This document shows, piece after piece, positions 30,311 to 41,869 of a DNA stretch of 64,000 nucleotides (position 1 is its first letter; each line of letters starts with the position of its first letter). The position numbers and the translations under genes were made by a program. The stretch covers positions 50,313-114,312 of the forward strand of contig CAXIPT010000042.1 in the NCBI GenBank assembly GCA_964030475.1, written 5' to 3'. The notes below the pieces were generated by a model. It was not told the origin of the DNA. It searched no databases and saw nothing but the letters and a program-made list of their open reading frames with translations. Source of the DNA: Tethya wilhelma (Eukaryota; Porifera; Demospongiae; Tethyida; Tethyidae).

Positions 30311-32480
30311 CACCCACTGCACTGATTCGTCATGCTTTCAACCTGTTCTGCTTGCTGTAGGGAATAGTTCCAATATCTGGTTACTTTATCACTTGTGAAA
30401 AAATTGTGCCCACTATGCATATGCTCAGCTTGTCACCTATCACACGCCTAGTAAATCTAACGCAATGTGTACACCCTGTCTATCATACGTACGGTAGTAC
30501 GTATAGTAGGAATGGGTCGAATGTCCCATATGTACAATACAAAATATTCATGCTTATAAATTTCCCAGGAATCAAAAATAAACTTTCCAACCTATTTAGA
30601 GGCTCTTTCAAACTGATTTCTAACTGTATTTCAAGAATTGAGCTTAGAAACAGTCTGCAAAACACTCGTAGAAGTCGCTTGGTTTGAAGCCATACAGGCT
30701 GCAATTTGTTCTCCTAACTTACGTACTTACGTACTTCCTAACTGACTTACTTGAAAACGATTTTAAGAAAAACGAAATGTCTTCTCACCTTTTCAAATGG
30801 AGCATAGTATTGGTTGTAATAGGGGAGAGTCACCATATACCAGACACTTAAGAAAGAAAATTGCATTATGTTGTAATGAGAGGGCAGTGCACAATGAAAT
30901 TTGGTATTTTGGATCACTGATCTATACTCTAATGATTTCATACTTGTTTGCTCAAATTGCTCCACTCATTGGACACTAGCACCAATAAATGTACACCACC
31001 CTCTTGTAACTAATAAATGGACAATTTCCTCCCACAACGGACATGCATCATAATTTGTACATGAAGCACTGTTTCCAAGCAAGTTTTCAACAAATTGACA
31101 AACTATCAACTCTCCTTCCAACTGTAATGCTTGAATACCATAAAGTTTATTTTAAGATCCTTCATTGTTGACTTCCCTTTAGACATTACAAAAGGAAAAC
31201 ATTCATTCTGGGAAGCCATAAAAATAATTCCATAGTGTTCAATCTCAATAAAATTGTAGTAAACACACCATGAGTACTAAAGTTTCTAAAAGTAGCTATT
31301 AACAATAGCATAAGTCATGTTTTAAAGCAATTGTCCACTGTTTGGAGCACAGTACAGACACAAATAAAGGTGTATTTAGCTCATAATCTTCTAACTTCAA
31401 AAACTATTTTTTCTTCAGCAAAACACCAACATATGGGCCTACAACTTGAGCAAAAAAAATTGGCCTCACACATTTTTGCACAAAAAATATTGTATTCCAT
31501 ACATGCTCATCTGCTTAAAACCTCATTAAATTTATAGGTAAATCTTAATGTGCTTGACAAACAAGAAGCTATCTGACAAACAAATATAACTCGCATGTTC
31601 TTGTATCTTCACCACTAAGTACAATACTTGGGCACTATCTAGAACCAAAAAAATCTTGCATACCGCTGAACCTGAAGGAACTTTCCTTAGTATGTCCGGA
31701 AATTGGTGGTGTCCGGTAGTGGGTGAAACTACCCTAGGTAGTATATTCTTTGATACTCGCTAGCTACATAACTGCAGACAGAAAAGAACTGGAAGGCTAT
31801 AAACAAGATCACAATATAAATTTTGTACTGCTAATACGAACTCCACGTGGCTGGTCTCTGGTAAAGGTCGTGTCAAAGAATTGCTGCTGCTCTGTGCTCT
31901 GGCATAGCGCATGTACATGTGCTCCTGACTGGCCTGTGCTCAGTTGACTGGTCAAAACCAGTTTACTGACCAGTTTCGGTGACTCAGTTTCTTGAATCTT
32001 TGCTGAGATTTTTGCGTTCTGAAGTATTAAACTTCAAAGTATCTTCTTCGTTGTGAGTCTTGCGTTCAGAGTCCTCAGGATAAGTTCCTGCCACTCAGTC
32101 TTGTCTCAAGTCGTTTCATGAGATAAGTTGTCTATAGTTTAATAACTGATTGAAAAATTTGTTCTGGTTGTATCGTATTTATAAATGTTGTGTAAGTTTT
32201 CAAGTTGATGTTAATTGCTTTTGTTACAGAGTAGTAATTCGTTTTGTGGATTTGTGTCTGTACACGTGAGCTATAAGGCCGAGACTGTTTCAGTGTGTGC
32301 TGTTTACAGTATTAGTTTCTTGTGTGTTCATATTATTGTTAGCTATAGATAGGCCCAATAGATTGTTGTGTCTGTATCTGTGAGTGTTTGTGTATTAAAC
32401 TAGTATACAGTAGCTTCGAGTTGTGTGTTCATAGAATTAATAGTTGTTATAGCTTTTAAACTTTTAAATTATAGTTGTAC
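30311..32480. other. No gene recognised; AT-rich
   Basis: Only short frames. A short palindromic word near 30486-30520 (ACGTACGGTAGTACGTATAGTA) recurs reversed near 42215-42240. 31690-32480 is T-rich and could be a leader of the repeat protein that follows, without firm signals. Confidence 0.35.
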
Positions 32481-32482
32481 AA

Positions 32483-33094
32483 TTGTGTCTAGTATTCACA
32501 TGCACTGATGCCTTCAAAAAAATGCCTACAACGATACAAGCGAAAACAATATTATCTAGCTATAACAAGGAAAAAGCATTGACTGCACATAGGGAGTACT
32601 ATTGTGACAATCTTGAAAAAGAAAAGACTCGAAGCATTGAAAACTATGTGACACTAAAGCATGAAAAACCAGAAAAGCTAAAATATACTTCACAATGCTC
32701 ATCACGCAAAAACTATTTAAAATTTACCACAGAATCGTCAATCTTCCAGAATAAAATCTCGGAAGTTTTATGAGGCAAACAAAGGTACATGTAGAGAGGC
32801 CTCTAAACTTAGAATGAAAGACTTGTACAATCAAGATAAACAATCTTGTAGAGAGGCTGCTAGCCTAAGAAAGAAAAATATGTATGAGCGAAACAAGCCT
32901 GCATGCAGAATAGCAGCTAGCATAAGAATGAAAAACATGTACAAGAGAAACAAGCCTGCAAGCAGAATGGCAGCTAGCATTAGAATGAAAAATATGTACG
33001 AGCGAAACAAGCCTGCATGCAGAATGGCAGCTAGCATAAGAAAGAAAAATATATATGAGCAAAACAAGCCTGCAAGCAGAATGGCAGCTAGCAT
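32483..33094 (+). CDS. Protein with 19-residue basic repeats, probably from a mobile element
   Basis: A first frame from an in-frame ATG (MPTTIQAKTILSSYNKEKAL) runs to 32773. A second, beginning by about 32756, encodes six tandem 19-residue units of pattern R-K-x-x-Y-x-x-N-K-x-x-x-R-x-A-A-S, for example RKKNMYERNKPACRIAASI. A frame change near 32760 separates the two. The sequence is cut at the N at 33095. Similar Lys/Arg/Tyr repeats occur at the start of Helitron-type and other sponge transposon proteins as far as I recall, so that origin is a guess. No catalytic domain is in view. Confidence 0.5.
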
Positions 33095-33254
33095 NAACTT
33101 TGAAAATGAAGTAGTCATGTGCCGAAATTGAGACATGCCTTGTTCCAATACTTTTTACCGCACTGCCCATTCCTACACTACTTATTTTTTTGAAATTTTT
33201 ACTACTTGTTATAAAATCAATCCAAAATGGTAATTACACATCAAAAGAGCTCAC

Positions 33255-33350
33255 CATTAGTAGAAGGCATTTGTGTAGTTGGCCATATCTTGTGTTTTGG
33301 ATTTTGTTGTGCAGAGATAGGTTGTAAGGATGAAGAAGCTACTGCACCAC
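33255..33350 (-). CDS. ROCO-like GTPase gene, duplicated tail exon
   Basis: 96-bp exon (32 codons), acceptor CCTGTAG, donor GTGAGC, phase 1 at both ends. It encodes SSLQPISAQQNPKHKIWPTT, echoing the end of the preceding exon (PKHKIWLTPSAPLIPG). A symmetric-phase, self-similar exon suggests exon duplication of a short C-terminal KHKIW module. Further exons would lie downstream but none is clear. Confidence 0.6.
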
Positions 33351-33478
33351 CTACAGGTATAAAATTAATATGACTCGTTTCGTAGTATTTCGTAATGTAT
33401 ATATCGTAATGTGTTAGGTAGAAGTCACAAGTGCATGCACAATGCATGAAAACAAGGCTATAAACATTTCCACTCACC

Positions 33479-35257
33479 AGGTATGAGTGGTGCTGATGGA
33501 GTGAGCCAAATCTTGTGCTTTGGTTCCAATTCTCCAAAGAGTTCATCTATTGTACAAGCCCAGCAGCCATCTTCTTCAATCACCTCAGCAGCATGAGGTT
33601 TAGATTTCACTCTATCAGTTGAGGGTGTCTGTTCAGCTGAAGGTGGTGCAGTTGAGGAAGGCTGCTCTGATGATGAGCTCTCCTCATCATCAGTGGTATG
33701 GGGACAGAATATCGCTAGATGAGGATGATCGTTGTTGTAATGGAGTTTACGACAAGCAGCTTCAATTCCTTCAATGATGGATGTCTGGATCACTGGACAC
33801 CATTTGGGACAGGCTCTCTCTGGAGCTTTGACATGGACTTCAATGTAGCTGAAGGCATCGATCAATGTGATGTAGCAGGCTGTTTTCGGAATCTGAAACT
33901 TGATGCAGTTTCTAGCAACTAGAATCACTTTTCCTGATTTGTATGTAACTTTCCACCCACAGACGGTCATCAAGTGGACCACTAGACAGCAAAACACTCC
34001 AGCTCGTGGCCAGCCTTCTGGGAATCGGATGAGAAGAGGAGCAGCTGTAGAAGAGAACGCTCTGTGCTTCTCCAGCTCAGTATTTGGTAACATGTTTAGT
34101 AGAGCTGGCATGAAATGGTCAGGAGGTGAAGCTGGTTGAGTGTCATCATCAGTGAGAGGAGCTGCTATCAACAGCTTATTCAGTAGCTTTAGGAGCAACT
34201 GAGGAGTGAAAAGATCTCTGACGTAGTGCTTATGAAACTTTTCAAGAAAACCTATCTCTATAATAGCTTGATCTCTGAAGCGGAGCCACTTCCCTGACAT
34301 GCTTGATCGAGGACCACAAGAGGCTTGTCTGAGTGAGAAGCTGAAATCGACTAGCTCTGTCAGTTTGTCAAGGAGAACTTGAGAATTGACAAACACCACT
34401 TCAGGCAGAGTATCGCCATAGTAATGGAAGATATTGAGATCATGAAAGAAAGTCAACGCTGCATCAAACGCAGTATCTTCAAATTTGAGAGCATGTGCTA
34501 TCTCGAGGCACTCACTCCTGCTGAGAACTTCCCTGTCAAGTTGTTTAGCTAGTTGACGAAGTAGCAGCTCCAAAATGTACCACCAAATGGGGATCTTCAC
34601 CTCCTCCACGACAGTGCACTCAACGTGACTTCGAATATCTTCAGCAATCTTCTTTTCTTCTTTCCCAGGATGAGCAGTGTCCACAGGGAAGATCAACTTG
34701 TTTAGATCTTGGGAGAAGAATACAAGGCTGTCTGAGTATTCACTCAATAGGTCAATAAGCCTCTTGTTTTTCTGCTCTAGTTTCTCAGAGCACTCCTCCA
34801 TCAGGTCCTTGTGAGTACCAACTACAATGATTTTGGGAAGCCTTCCTTTGGTGGGACGAGACTGCATGGAACGGATTAGACACTTGAGGGTGTCAATGGT
34901 TGTGAGACTGGACTGCTGGGCTTCACCGACAGGCTTGCCATCCTTGTAGTATTCCACTGGAGGACAGCTGTCTAAACTCTCAGAGAGACGAGTCACAAAC
35001 AGGGTAGCTGAGGTGTTGTGGATGAAGAGAGGGAGTAACTCATGGAACTGAGGCTGACCTCCACTGTCGGTGAAGTAGACCCATTCAGAGTCAAACATCT
35101 CTTCTGATTGGTGATTCTCTTCTTGTGACTGACCTTCACTACTATCATTGGTTTGAAGTTTTTGTAATCTCGATTCAAGTTTCCTTCTATATTCTTCATC
35201 TTGACACTTTAAAATTTGCTGCATCAAAACACTGCACAAACCATGCTGTTTTCCCAT
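33479..35257 (-). CDS. ROCO-like GTPase: Ras-like and COR-like region (copy 2)
   Basis: Nearly 600 codons open. About residues 60-90: WVYFTDSGGQPQFHELLPLF, a DxxGQ G3 motif. About 160-175: IIVVGTHKDLMEE, the G4 motif. About 215-330: WWYILELLLRQLAKQLDREV and LNIFHYYGDTLPEVVFVNSQ, a COR-like domain as in ROCO and MFHAS1-type proteins. About 400-540 has a mixed alpha/beta tail, then an acidic Ser/Pro linker and PKHKIWLTP before the donor at 33478. The P-loop exon lies at 35523-35812 behind a (GT)n tract and an N, so the middle of the gene is missing. It probably acts as a cytosolic GTP-dependent switch; family assignment is by motif order. Confidence 0.8.
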
Positions 35258-35430
35258 AGTTTACTTTAAGGTTGAACTTAATGATTTACTGTAGTTTTAC
35301 TACATGTATAGTTTACTGCTGCAGTAAACTACTACTCTAAGTTTCCCCAGTAGTTTACCACTGTAGTTCACCTGGTTGTGGTTTTACTGTTTAGTAAACT
35401 ATAAAAATAATCATAGTAGTGAAAATAATT

Positions 35431-35431
<1 letters not shown>

Positions 35432-35521
<90 letters not shown>
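35432..35521. repeat. (GT)n microsatellite, 45 units, ending at an N
   Basis: Pure GT tract breaking the ROCO-like gene between its P-loop exon and body. The N at 35522 shows it was not spanned by the assembly. Confidence 0.97.
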
Positions 35522-35522
35522 N

Positions 35523-35812
35523 AATTGCCTGTGCAATCAAAGATAACAGTTTGTCTTCACTGATTTCCTTCCAGCTGCCTTCTTCTGTTTTTGCTTTGAG
35601 TCCTGTGATAGATCTAATGGTAGTTCTAATAGGTCTCTCAGCACAGGGGGTACTGTGTCGTTCTGGAGGTGGAGGCTTGTCTAGTAAAAGGTGCTTCAGG
35701 CATGTTTTGCCCACTCCAGCCAATCCCAGGAGAAGGAGGATGATACGTGCTTTGACGTGGCCAGCTTTGAGGGCTTCGTCTAAAATCTCTTTAGACAGTC
35801 TTTGGGCCTCTG
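35523..35812 (-). CDS. ROCO-like GTPase gene, P-loop exon (copy 2, truncated)
   Basis: Minus-strand counterpart of 28330-28620, with the same acceptor and the P-loop segment LAGVGKTCLKHLLLDKPPPP. Differences are few (KTEEGS against KRKEGS, SLIAQAI against SLIVQAI). The rest of the exon is lost at the N/(GT)n tract. Confidence 0.75.
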
Positions 35813-36148
35813 AAATTAATATTTTTAGTGATTTTAATTATGTTTAGTCATTAAATTATGAGCAATATGCTTGCAGTCAAAGGAAAAGAAAAAAATCAAC
35901 AACAAAAAACGTAACTAAACACATGCATGACATTGTATAATATGTGCATGCTGGAATGTAGTGACATTGAAGGTTATTTGTAACAGCGGGATCATGTGAT
36001 CCACCTCCTGTTGTTTGTTAGATTGAAGTGTTTGAAAAATGAAACAAATCTGTGTCAATTCCAGATGAGCAAAACAGAAGAAGTATAGCTTTAAAAGCCA
36101 TAACAGTCAGAACTGAGACTACTAGTCTAAGAAGAATGCAAGGCATTG

Positions 36149-36794
36149 TGGGGCGAGCCTGAGCGAGCGCAGCTTTTTGCGTGAATTGTACAGCGAGTGC
36201 ATGGAGAATATTTGTCAGAATGCCAAATTATGGTATAGATCTGGCTGTCAGTGTGAGTATAAAACTGACAGTGTTCAAATGACTGTGGTGTGAACGTCAG
36301 AAGTTAGTTTACACGAAGAATTGCTAATGAGATGTAAAGTTTAAGGTTATTTTCAAACTTGCATGGTATCTCTTAGCATCTGACAGTGTCACACTGTATG
36401 TTAGGCAAGCCTCAGTGGCATCTCCGTTTTTCTCCTTGCAGTTTCTGCCTATCTTTCTGTTGGGCGCTGCTGTTAAACTGTTTCTGTGCCTTTCTCTCAT
36501 TAGATTATGCTTAGCAACTGTCTAAGTCTCACAACCTCTAGCTATTAGCAAAACTATTTCTCAACTAGCTGCCTCTGTCTGATCTGATTTCTCGATTGAC
36601 TGTCTCGAAAACACGTGCACACTGTTATGCGCATGCGTTAGTAATGCTAGTAATGCATGGTACATGGTACGGGTCGATAATTATGTTAGCTAGAATTAGC
36701 TTACGTGAGCGTACAAGACCCATCGATGACAGACAGACAGACAGACGCACCCGATGTACTACTCGCTATCAGGGGCTCGCTCAGGCTCGCCCCA
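36149..36794. mobile_element. TIR element, 646 bp, perfect 20-bp ends
   Basis: TGGGGCGAGCCTGAGCGAGC at 36149-36168 and its exact complement at 36775-36794. The homologous segment near 25020-25050 (other inner arm) lacks it, so it is an insertion. TSD not clear; extra bases (CTAGTC...GGCATTG) sit on the left. No coding frame of note. Confidence 0.75.
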
Positions 36795-36834
36795 AAAATT
36801 GGTGATGAAAATTAATTTTTTATGTGAAATGGCC

Positions 36835-38030
36835 ACATGCACAACTAGAGGTAAACTGCTACCGTCGTTTTATCCTGGGAGTGATTCAAGCTCTCTAAGG
36901 CCTGGCCTGGCTGCGTGAATCCTTGTTTAACAAAGCAGAAGTAACTAATAAAAGCATGAGATTGGCCATGATAATTCATTATTTAAATTTGCATGAAATG
37001 GCCAAGCAATTAGTTTTGACAGGCCTTTGAGAGGCTTAATCGCCCACTGGATTAAATGGGGCGGTAACAGGTTCTAGCATCAAAATTTCACTTTTGTCTT
37101 TTCATACTAAATTTTCGTACTACATATGCGCACAATGAGTTAAAAGTTAATTTGGCGGTGATTGTGATTCTCGATCATTAGCTTGGGGGTAGTAAGTTAT
37201 CTACCAGCATATAGTCGATTGCCTCTATTATCTGTGATTGATATATAGCAACTACTTCACACCTGCTTGACGGTATGTGGTCAATGTAGGTGTCATTTTA
37301 ATGTAAGCAAAAACTGTGGCAAATTACTGCTGGGCTGCACCACTGAACTGACTCTTTCCTGTATATGTACTATAAAGTATGACCATCCACCCATATCAAA
37401 AACAAGAACAAAGGGTGGTTATACTCCCATACACACTGTACTTCCATCTGCAACCAGGGTCACAGAAAGGTCTTCCGGTCAAAGGAGATTTTCACTGTAG
37501 TCACAGGATCACCAATAATTCTCTGGTCAGAAACTAGGTTAAATCAATTCAAGGTTTATAACCTCTTTAATCTAAATACGAGTGAAAATACTGAGATTGA
37601 AACTCAAAAAAGAAGAAACAGCAAAGTTACTGCATGCCAAATGCTAACCTCGTCTCCAGATATACAAATTTCTGTTCACGAATAACATTTATACGTATTG
37701 CATGTGCACATGTGAGCACAACATGCCATTCTTGTCAAGTACCATTGCAACACTGACGTCATGACCTTAGCACAATTTTTGCAGCACCACGCATTGAGCG
37801 GTCATCATGCAGGTCACGCAATATTTTGAGCCTCAGTCACACAGTCACAGGCAAATTAGGCAGATCACAAATTGTTACCCCAATCGCAGATGTAAGTAAA
37901 GTGCGTATGAGAGTGACAACTCCTTGAGGAAGTACGGTGATGATAAAATATTAACTGCAGGCAGGCAATTTAGTTTGCCAGGCCAAAGCCATCAGTAGAT
38001 GATAATAATTATTATGGCTTTAAAAATTTA
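36835..38030. repeat. Repeat sequence upstream of Gypsy copy B
   Basis: 37630-37960 matches 43690-43970 (AATGCTAACCTCGTCTCCAG, AGCACCACGCATTGAGCGGT): probable 5' untranslated/LTR part of the Gypsy family. 36835-37600 has no recognised content. Confidence 0.5.
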
Positions 38031-38054
38031 TGTAAGTGGTGTCCCTTAATATCA

Positions 38055-39560
38055 CAGATGACAAGCAGAAAAGAGCACTAGCTGTTGCCCTAATAGGCTG
38101 GACAAGAAACACAAGAGATATAATAGACTCTCACTGAGACTGGTGAGGAATACAAGACAGCTGTTGAGAAGCTAGATGCGTACTTTCTACCTAAAAACAA
38201 TCTTGACTACGAAACATGTAGGTTTCGACAAGAGCCAGAGGTGTGATAAAAAAGTTTATATCAATTAATTAATTTGTCCCTCACTTGCGAAAACTTGCTG
38301 CACACTGTGAATTGCTACATGACTTCAATAAAGATAGCAGTGTCATATCCAGGGCTGTATATCAAAGTAATTAAGGAGATATGCACTGAGGGAGGAGTCG
38401 ATGACTCTTGACAAGATACTAGCAAAGGCATGAGCCCCGTGCAGAAAGCAGTGAAAAACAAGCAAAAAGATCGAAGACAGCATGTCACTGGTGACAATAG
38501 ATTCCTAATAGAGAGTCAGACAGGTACAAAAACACACCCCTTCAAAGATGCAAAACCCCTTGACTCATGCAGTGTCAACAGCATGGACAGTCGATCATAG
38601 CCACACACAAAGAAAAAGCCATGTCCCTCTTGGGGAAAATTAAGTATCGGAAACAAAATCATTTTGCCAAGCAGTGCTTCACAGGCCAAACGCTGCATGT
38701 ATAGTCCAACCTCAACATGAATAACAAGTATAGTGAAGAAATGTGAACACATGCAGTTTCTACCAACATAATTGCGAATGACGAAAGTAGTACCAATGAA
38801 GAGTATGTGTATACACACTTGGGAAGACACCCCATAGTGATCGAGCACAGTTGAAATCAATGGTGTGAAGATAAAAATAATGATTGAAACGGGTGCATCC
38901 ACAGACATCATGGATAAAAGAGCACTCCAAATGATCAATCCCACCCACGGCCGGGCCAATACAACTGGAGAATGACACCCATGTCAGATCTATAATATTT
39001 GTATGGGTTAAAGGATTGTCTGCATGATGACCCTAAAAAAAATTAATGTTGAGATCAAAGCAAACTGATGATCCACAATCACAATCCATGTTCTACAAGG
39101 TACACATGGATCACTCTTGAGTTATGCCACAGCAAGCAAGCTTAATTGGTCTCATAGATGTTAGGATCAACACAATTGCCCCTGAGAGTAGTATATTAGA
39201 TGTGTACCCATGCAAGTGTATTTCATGGAATCGGCAAGCTCATGCAGGACTATGAACTTAAGCTACATATTGATGAAATGTACCAACAGATATCTTTGAG
39301 AAAGTTTAAAGACCAACACCTTGGGTCTCACCGCCAGTAGTAATTCCCAAGAAGAATGGGGATGGTATATAGATTATAATTATGTTAATTGACAAGTGAA
39401 TGCCTAAACAATCAATTATTCTGAGAGAATTAACAACCATCAGCTTTCCCTTGCTCTGGAGAGCATGCAATTACAGTATTGCGTTTGCTACACACGATGG
39501 CTTAAGAAGATACAAAAGACCAGACATGGATATAGAGGGAGGGGTTCTGGGATTGCAATT
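38055..39560 (+). pseudogene. Gypsy-type gag-protease-RT remnant, copy B
   Basis: Gag-like GWTRNTRDI, then YKTAVEKLDAYFLPKNNLDY; a knuckle remnant NHFAKQCF; protease VEINGVKIKIMIETGASTDI (E for the catalytic D); RT entry GPTPWVSPPVVIPKKNGD. RT stops being recognisable after ITISFPLLWRACN and passes into another repeat. Many stops and frame changes; dead. Confidence 0.75.
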
Positions 39561-40173
39561 AACCCCCCAAAATGTGTCAACTGTGTTGGAAACTTTGTGC
39601 TCGTGCTGAGCTAAATTATACAGAAAGTGGCTGCACTGCCACCCTTACTTTATAAGTAGAAACAAATATTTATAGCATTTTGAAGGGTATACGTGGATAC
39701 TTACATCGCTGAGAAATCGCAGCCAATTAACTGTGTACTTTGAACTAAATGACCGAGAACACTTTGGGGGCGTGGTCCATTAAGTAGTGGGAATGGTTTC
39801 CAAAAATTTTCACCCTGCTTCGCGCATATTATTTACAAAACCAATATTCTCAGAATCCTACATCTGCCCCTGGAGACTGAACTTTGGTACTAACTCAGAC
39901 AGTAAATTTTTCAGCTTGTCATACAAAATATCTGTTAAATTCTCTACAATCTGCATATCCATATGGAGATTATCAACTCAAGTGCGAAATTTAAAGCGCA
40001 AAAATATTTGACGAGAGACATCTGTGAAAGTTATACCTGTGAAACCTAGCTTCCCACTATAGGCTACCTGGAGCCAAAACATGAGTGTAGCGTCATTGTG
40101 TTCAGAACAACCACAAAGCAACATGATCAAGACATGCAGTTTTGCGGAAATTTGTCAGCAATAGGACTGGCCC

Positions 40174-41830
40174 TGTTGTAGACTGTACCCTAAAAGACTT
40201 TCATGTAACACTATTGTGAACGCATAGTAGGATGTAACATATTCCATTGTTATTATGTCAGTCTATTGTTCTGTAATTTGTGTCCAGTTATTGTATTGAT
40301 TCGTATAAAAGAAAAGAGCTAGGGCTGTATTTTCAGTCTCTCTCAATCTCACAAAATTTCTGAGTCAGTTGTGACAGTATTGTTATGCAAGAACGCTGCG
40401 TACTCAGCTGGAGCTGAATGGTTGTACAGACGTCGATCGTAAATTATTACATGGTCCTTCGAGCCGGATGCGGATTCTGCGTTCTGAAGTTCCAGCTGAG
40501 CTGAGAGACTCAATTCAGTGCAAGGTCACAGTGCTGAACTTATATTCTGAGTTTGAAACTGAAGTCACCTATCTATTTGAGAAATGGCAGAAGCTCTTGC
40601 CAAAAAGAAAAGGATTCGAGCTGGTCACAGAGGGTCTGCTACTCGTATTATCAGCAATGTTGAAAAGACTCTTTCTGCAGAAGCAGTGGACACCGCTAAG
40701 CTCGAACTATTGAAACTGACTCTCAATGAGAAGCTGAAAGCACTTACGAAGTTGGATGAGGAAATAGTAGACCTCACCGAGGATGAAACGGCGTTGGCGG
40801 ACGAAATCAGTCAAGCCGACGAATTCAAGGAATGTATTTATGCTGCAATAGTCAATATCGACAGAGCTACTCTAGCTCCACCCACTCCACCCAAGCTTGA
40901 AGATTCAGTATCTATAGAGCGCGGATCAGTGAAGGTGCATCCAAGCTATGAGATTGCAGCTTCGAAGGTGAAACTCCCAAAGTTGACCTTAAAGCCCTTC
41001 AATGGTGACATAACGAAATGGACAACATTCGGGGAGTCGTTTGATTCGGCCATCCACAAAAACGAAGCGTTGTCTGATGTGGACAAATTTAATTATCTGA
41101 ATTCGCTGTTGGAACGTACAGCTCGAGAAGCAATTTCTGGCCTTTCTCTAACGTCTGCCAATTATAAGGAAGCAATTACAATCCTCGAGAAGAGATTTGG
41201 CAGTAAGCAACAAATCATTAGCAAGCACATGGACATTTTGCTCAGCATGGAGGCTGTCACATCGTCACATAATGTCAAAGCATTGAGTCGCCTCTATGAC
41301 AATGTTGAGTCAAACATCAGGAGCTTGAAATCACTTGGAGTTGACTCTAAAACGTATGGAAGTCTGCTTACACCAGTTCTCTTGAGCAAATTGCCAGCCG
41401 ATCTCCGACTTATTATTGGTCGAGAAATTTCAGAAGAAAATTGGAAATTAGATTCACTATTGGAAGTGGTGGAAAGAGAGGTAGTGGCAAGAGAAAGGGT
41501 TGCCCCCAATCACCCACAGCAATCTCAAAGATCAGAAAAATCGCTTGCCCCAGCAACATCAAGTGCAATGGCATTAGTTTCAGGGGCTAACACTACCATC
41601 TCATGTTGTTATTGTCAGAATGATCATTCTTCAAATAAATGCAAAGTTGTGTCACTTGTTGAAGAACGTAAACAAATACTCAGAAAGAGTGGTCGTTGTT
41701 TCACATGTTTGAGAAAAGGTCACATGAGTCGCACATGTCGATCACCAAACAAATGCCAAAATTGTGGCGGCCGTCATCACACTAGCATTTGTTCAAGAAA
41801 CAATGCACAAGAACAGGTGCCTCGTTTCGC
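40174..41830 (+). mobile_element. Second BEL/Pao element, 5' part only
   Basis: The putative 5' LTR (40174-40451) is placed by comparison with the mirrored locus near 46108, where similarity ends at GGACTGGCCCT. A primer site TGGTCCTTCGAGCCGGAT follows at 40452. Gag comes next; there is no pol or 3' LTR. The sequence after about 41830 is unrelated and GC-rich (GGTACCGCGGTACCGGGTAC), so the 3' end is a truncation or rearrangement. Confidence 0.75.
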
Positions 41831-41864
41831 TCGGAATTGGTACTCCATGATCCAATTCGCGTAG
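40584..41864 (+). CDS. BEL/Pao gag (second element), truncated before protease
   Basis: 426 codons from ATG. Residues 1-75 are a charged coiled coil. About 130-310 is the DUF1759-type core (LPKLTLKPFNGDITKWTTF). About 350-405 holds knuckles CCYCQNDHSSNKC, CFTCLRKGHMSRTC and CQNCGGRHHTSIC. The frame is fully open, better preserved than the 7.4-13.7 kb copy and clearly a different lineage. The last roughly 15 codons are beyond the junction and not gag. Confidence 0.9.
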   Translation: MAEALAKKKRIRAGHRGSATRIISNVEKTLSAEAVDTAKLELLKLTLNEKLKALTKLDEEIVDLTEDETALADEISQADEFKECIYAAIVNIDRATLAPPTPPKLEDSVSIERGSVKVHPSYEIAASKVKLPKLTLKPFNGDITKWTTFGESFDSAIHKNEALSDVDKFNYLNSLLERTAREAISGLSLTSANYKEAITILEKRFGSKQQIISKHMDILLSMEAVTSSHNVKALSRLYDNVESNIRSLKSLGVDSKTYGSLLTPVLLSKLPADLRLIIGREISEENWKLDSLLEVVEREVVARERVAPNHPQQSQRSEKSLAPATSSAMALVSGANTTISCCYCQNDHSSNKCKVVSLVEERKQILRKSGRCFTCLRKGHMSRTCRSPNKCQNCGGRHHTSICSRNNAQEQVPRFARNWYSMIQFA

Positions 41865-41869
41865 TGGTC

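Noticed and set aside
29971..30420. Overlapping long frames on both strands
   Set aside because: All arise from CTGCC-type repeats; Cys/Pro/Leu or Gly/Arg/Ala periodicity only.
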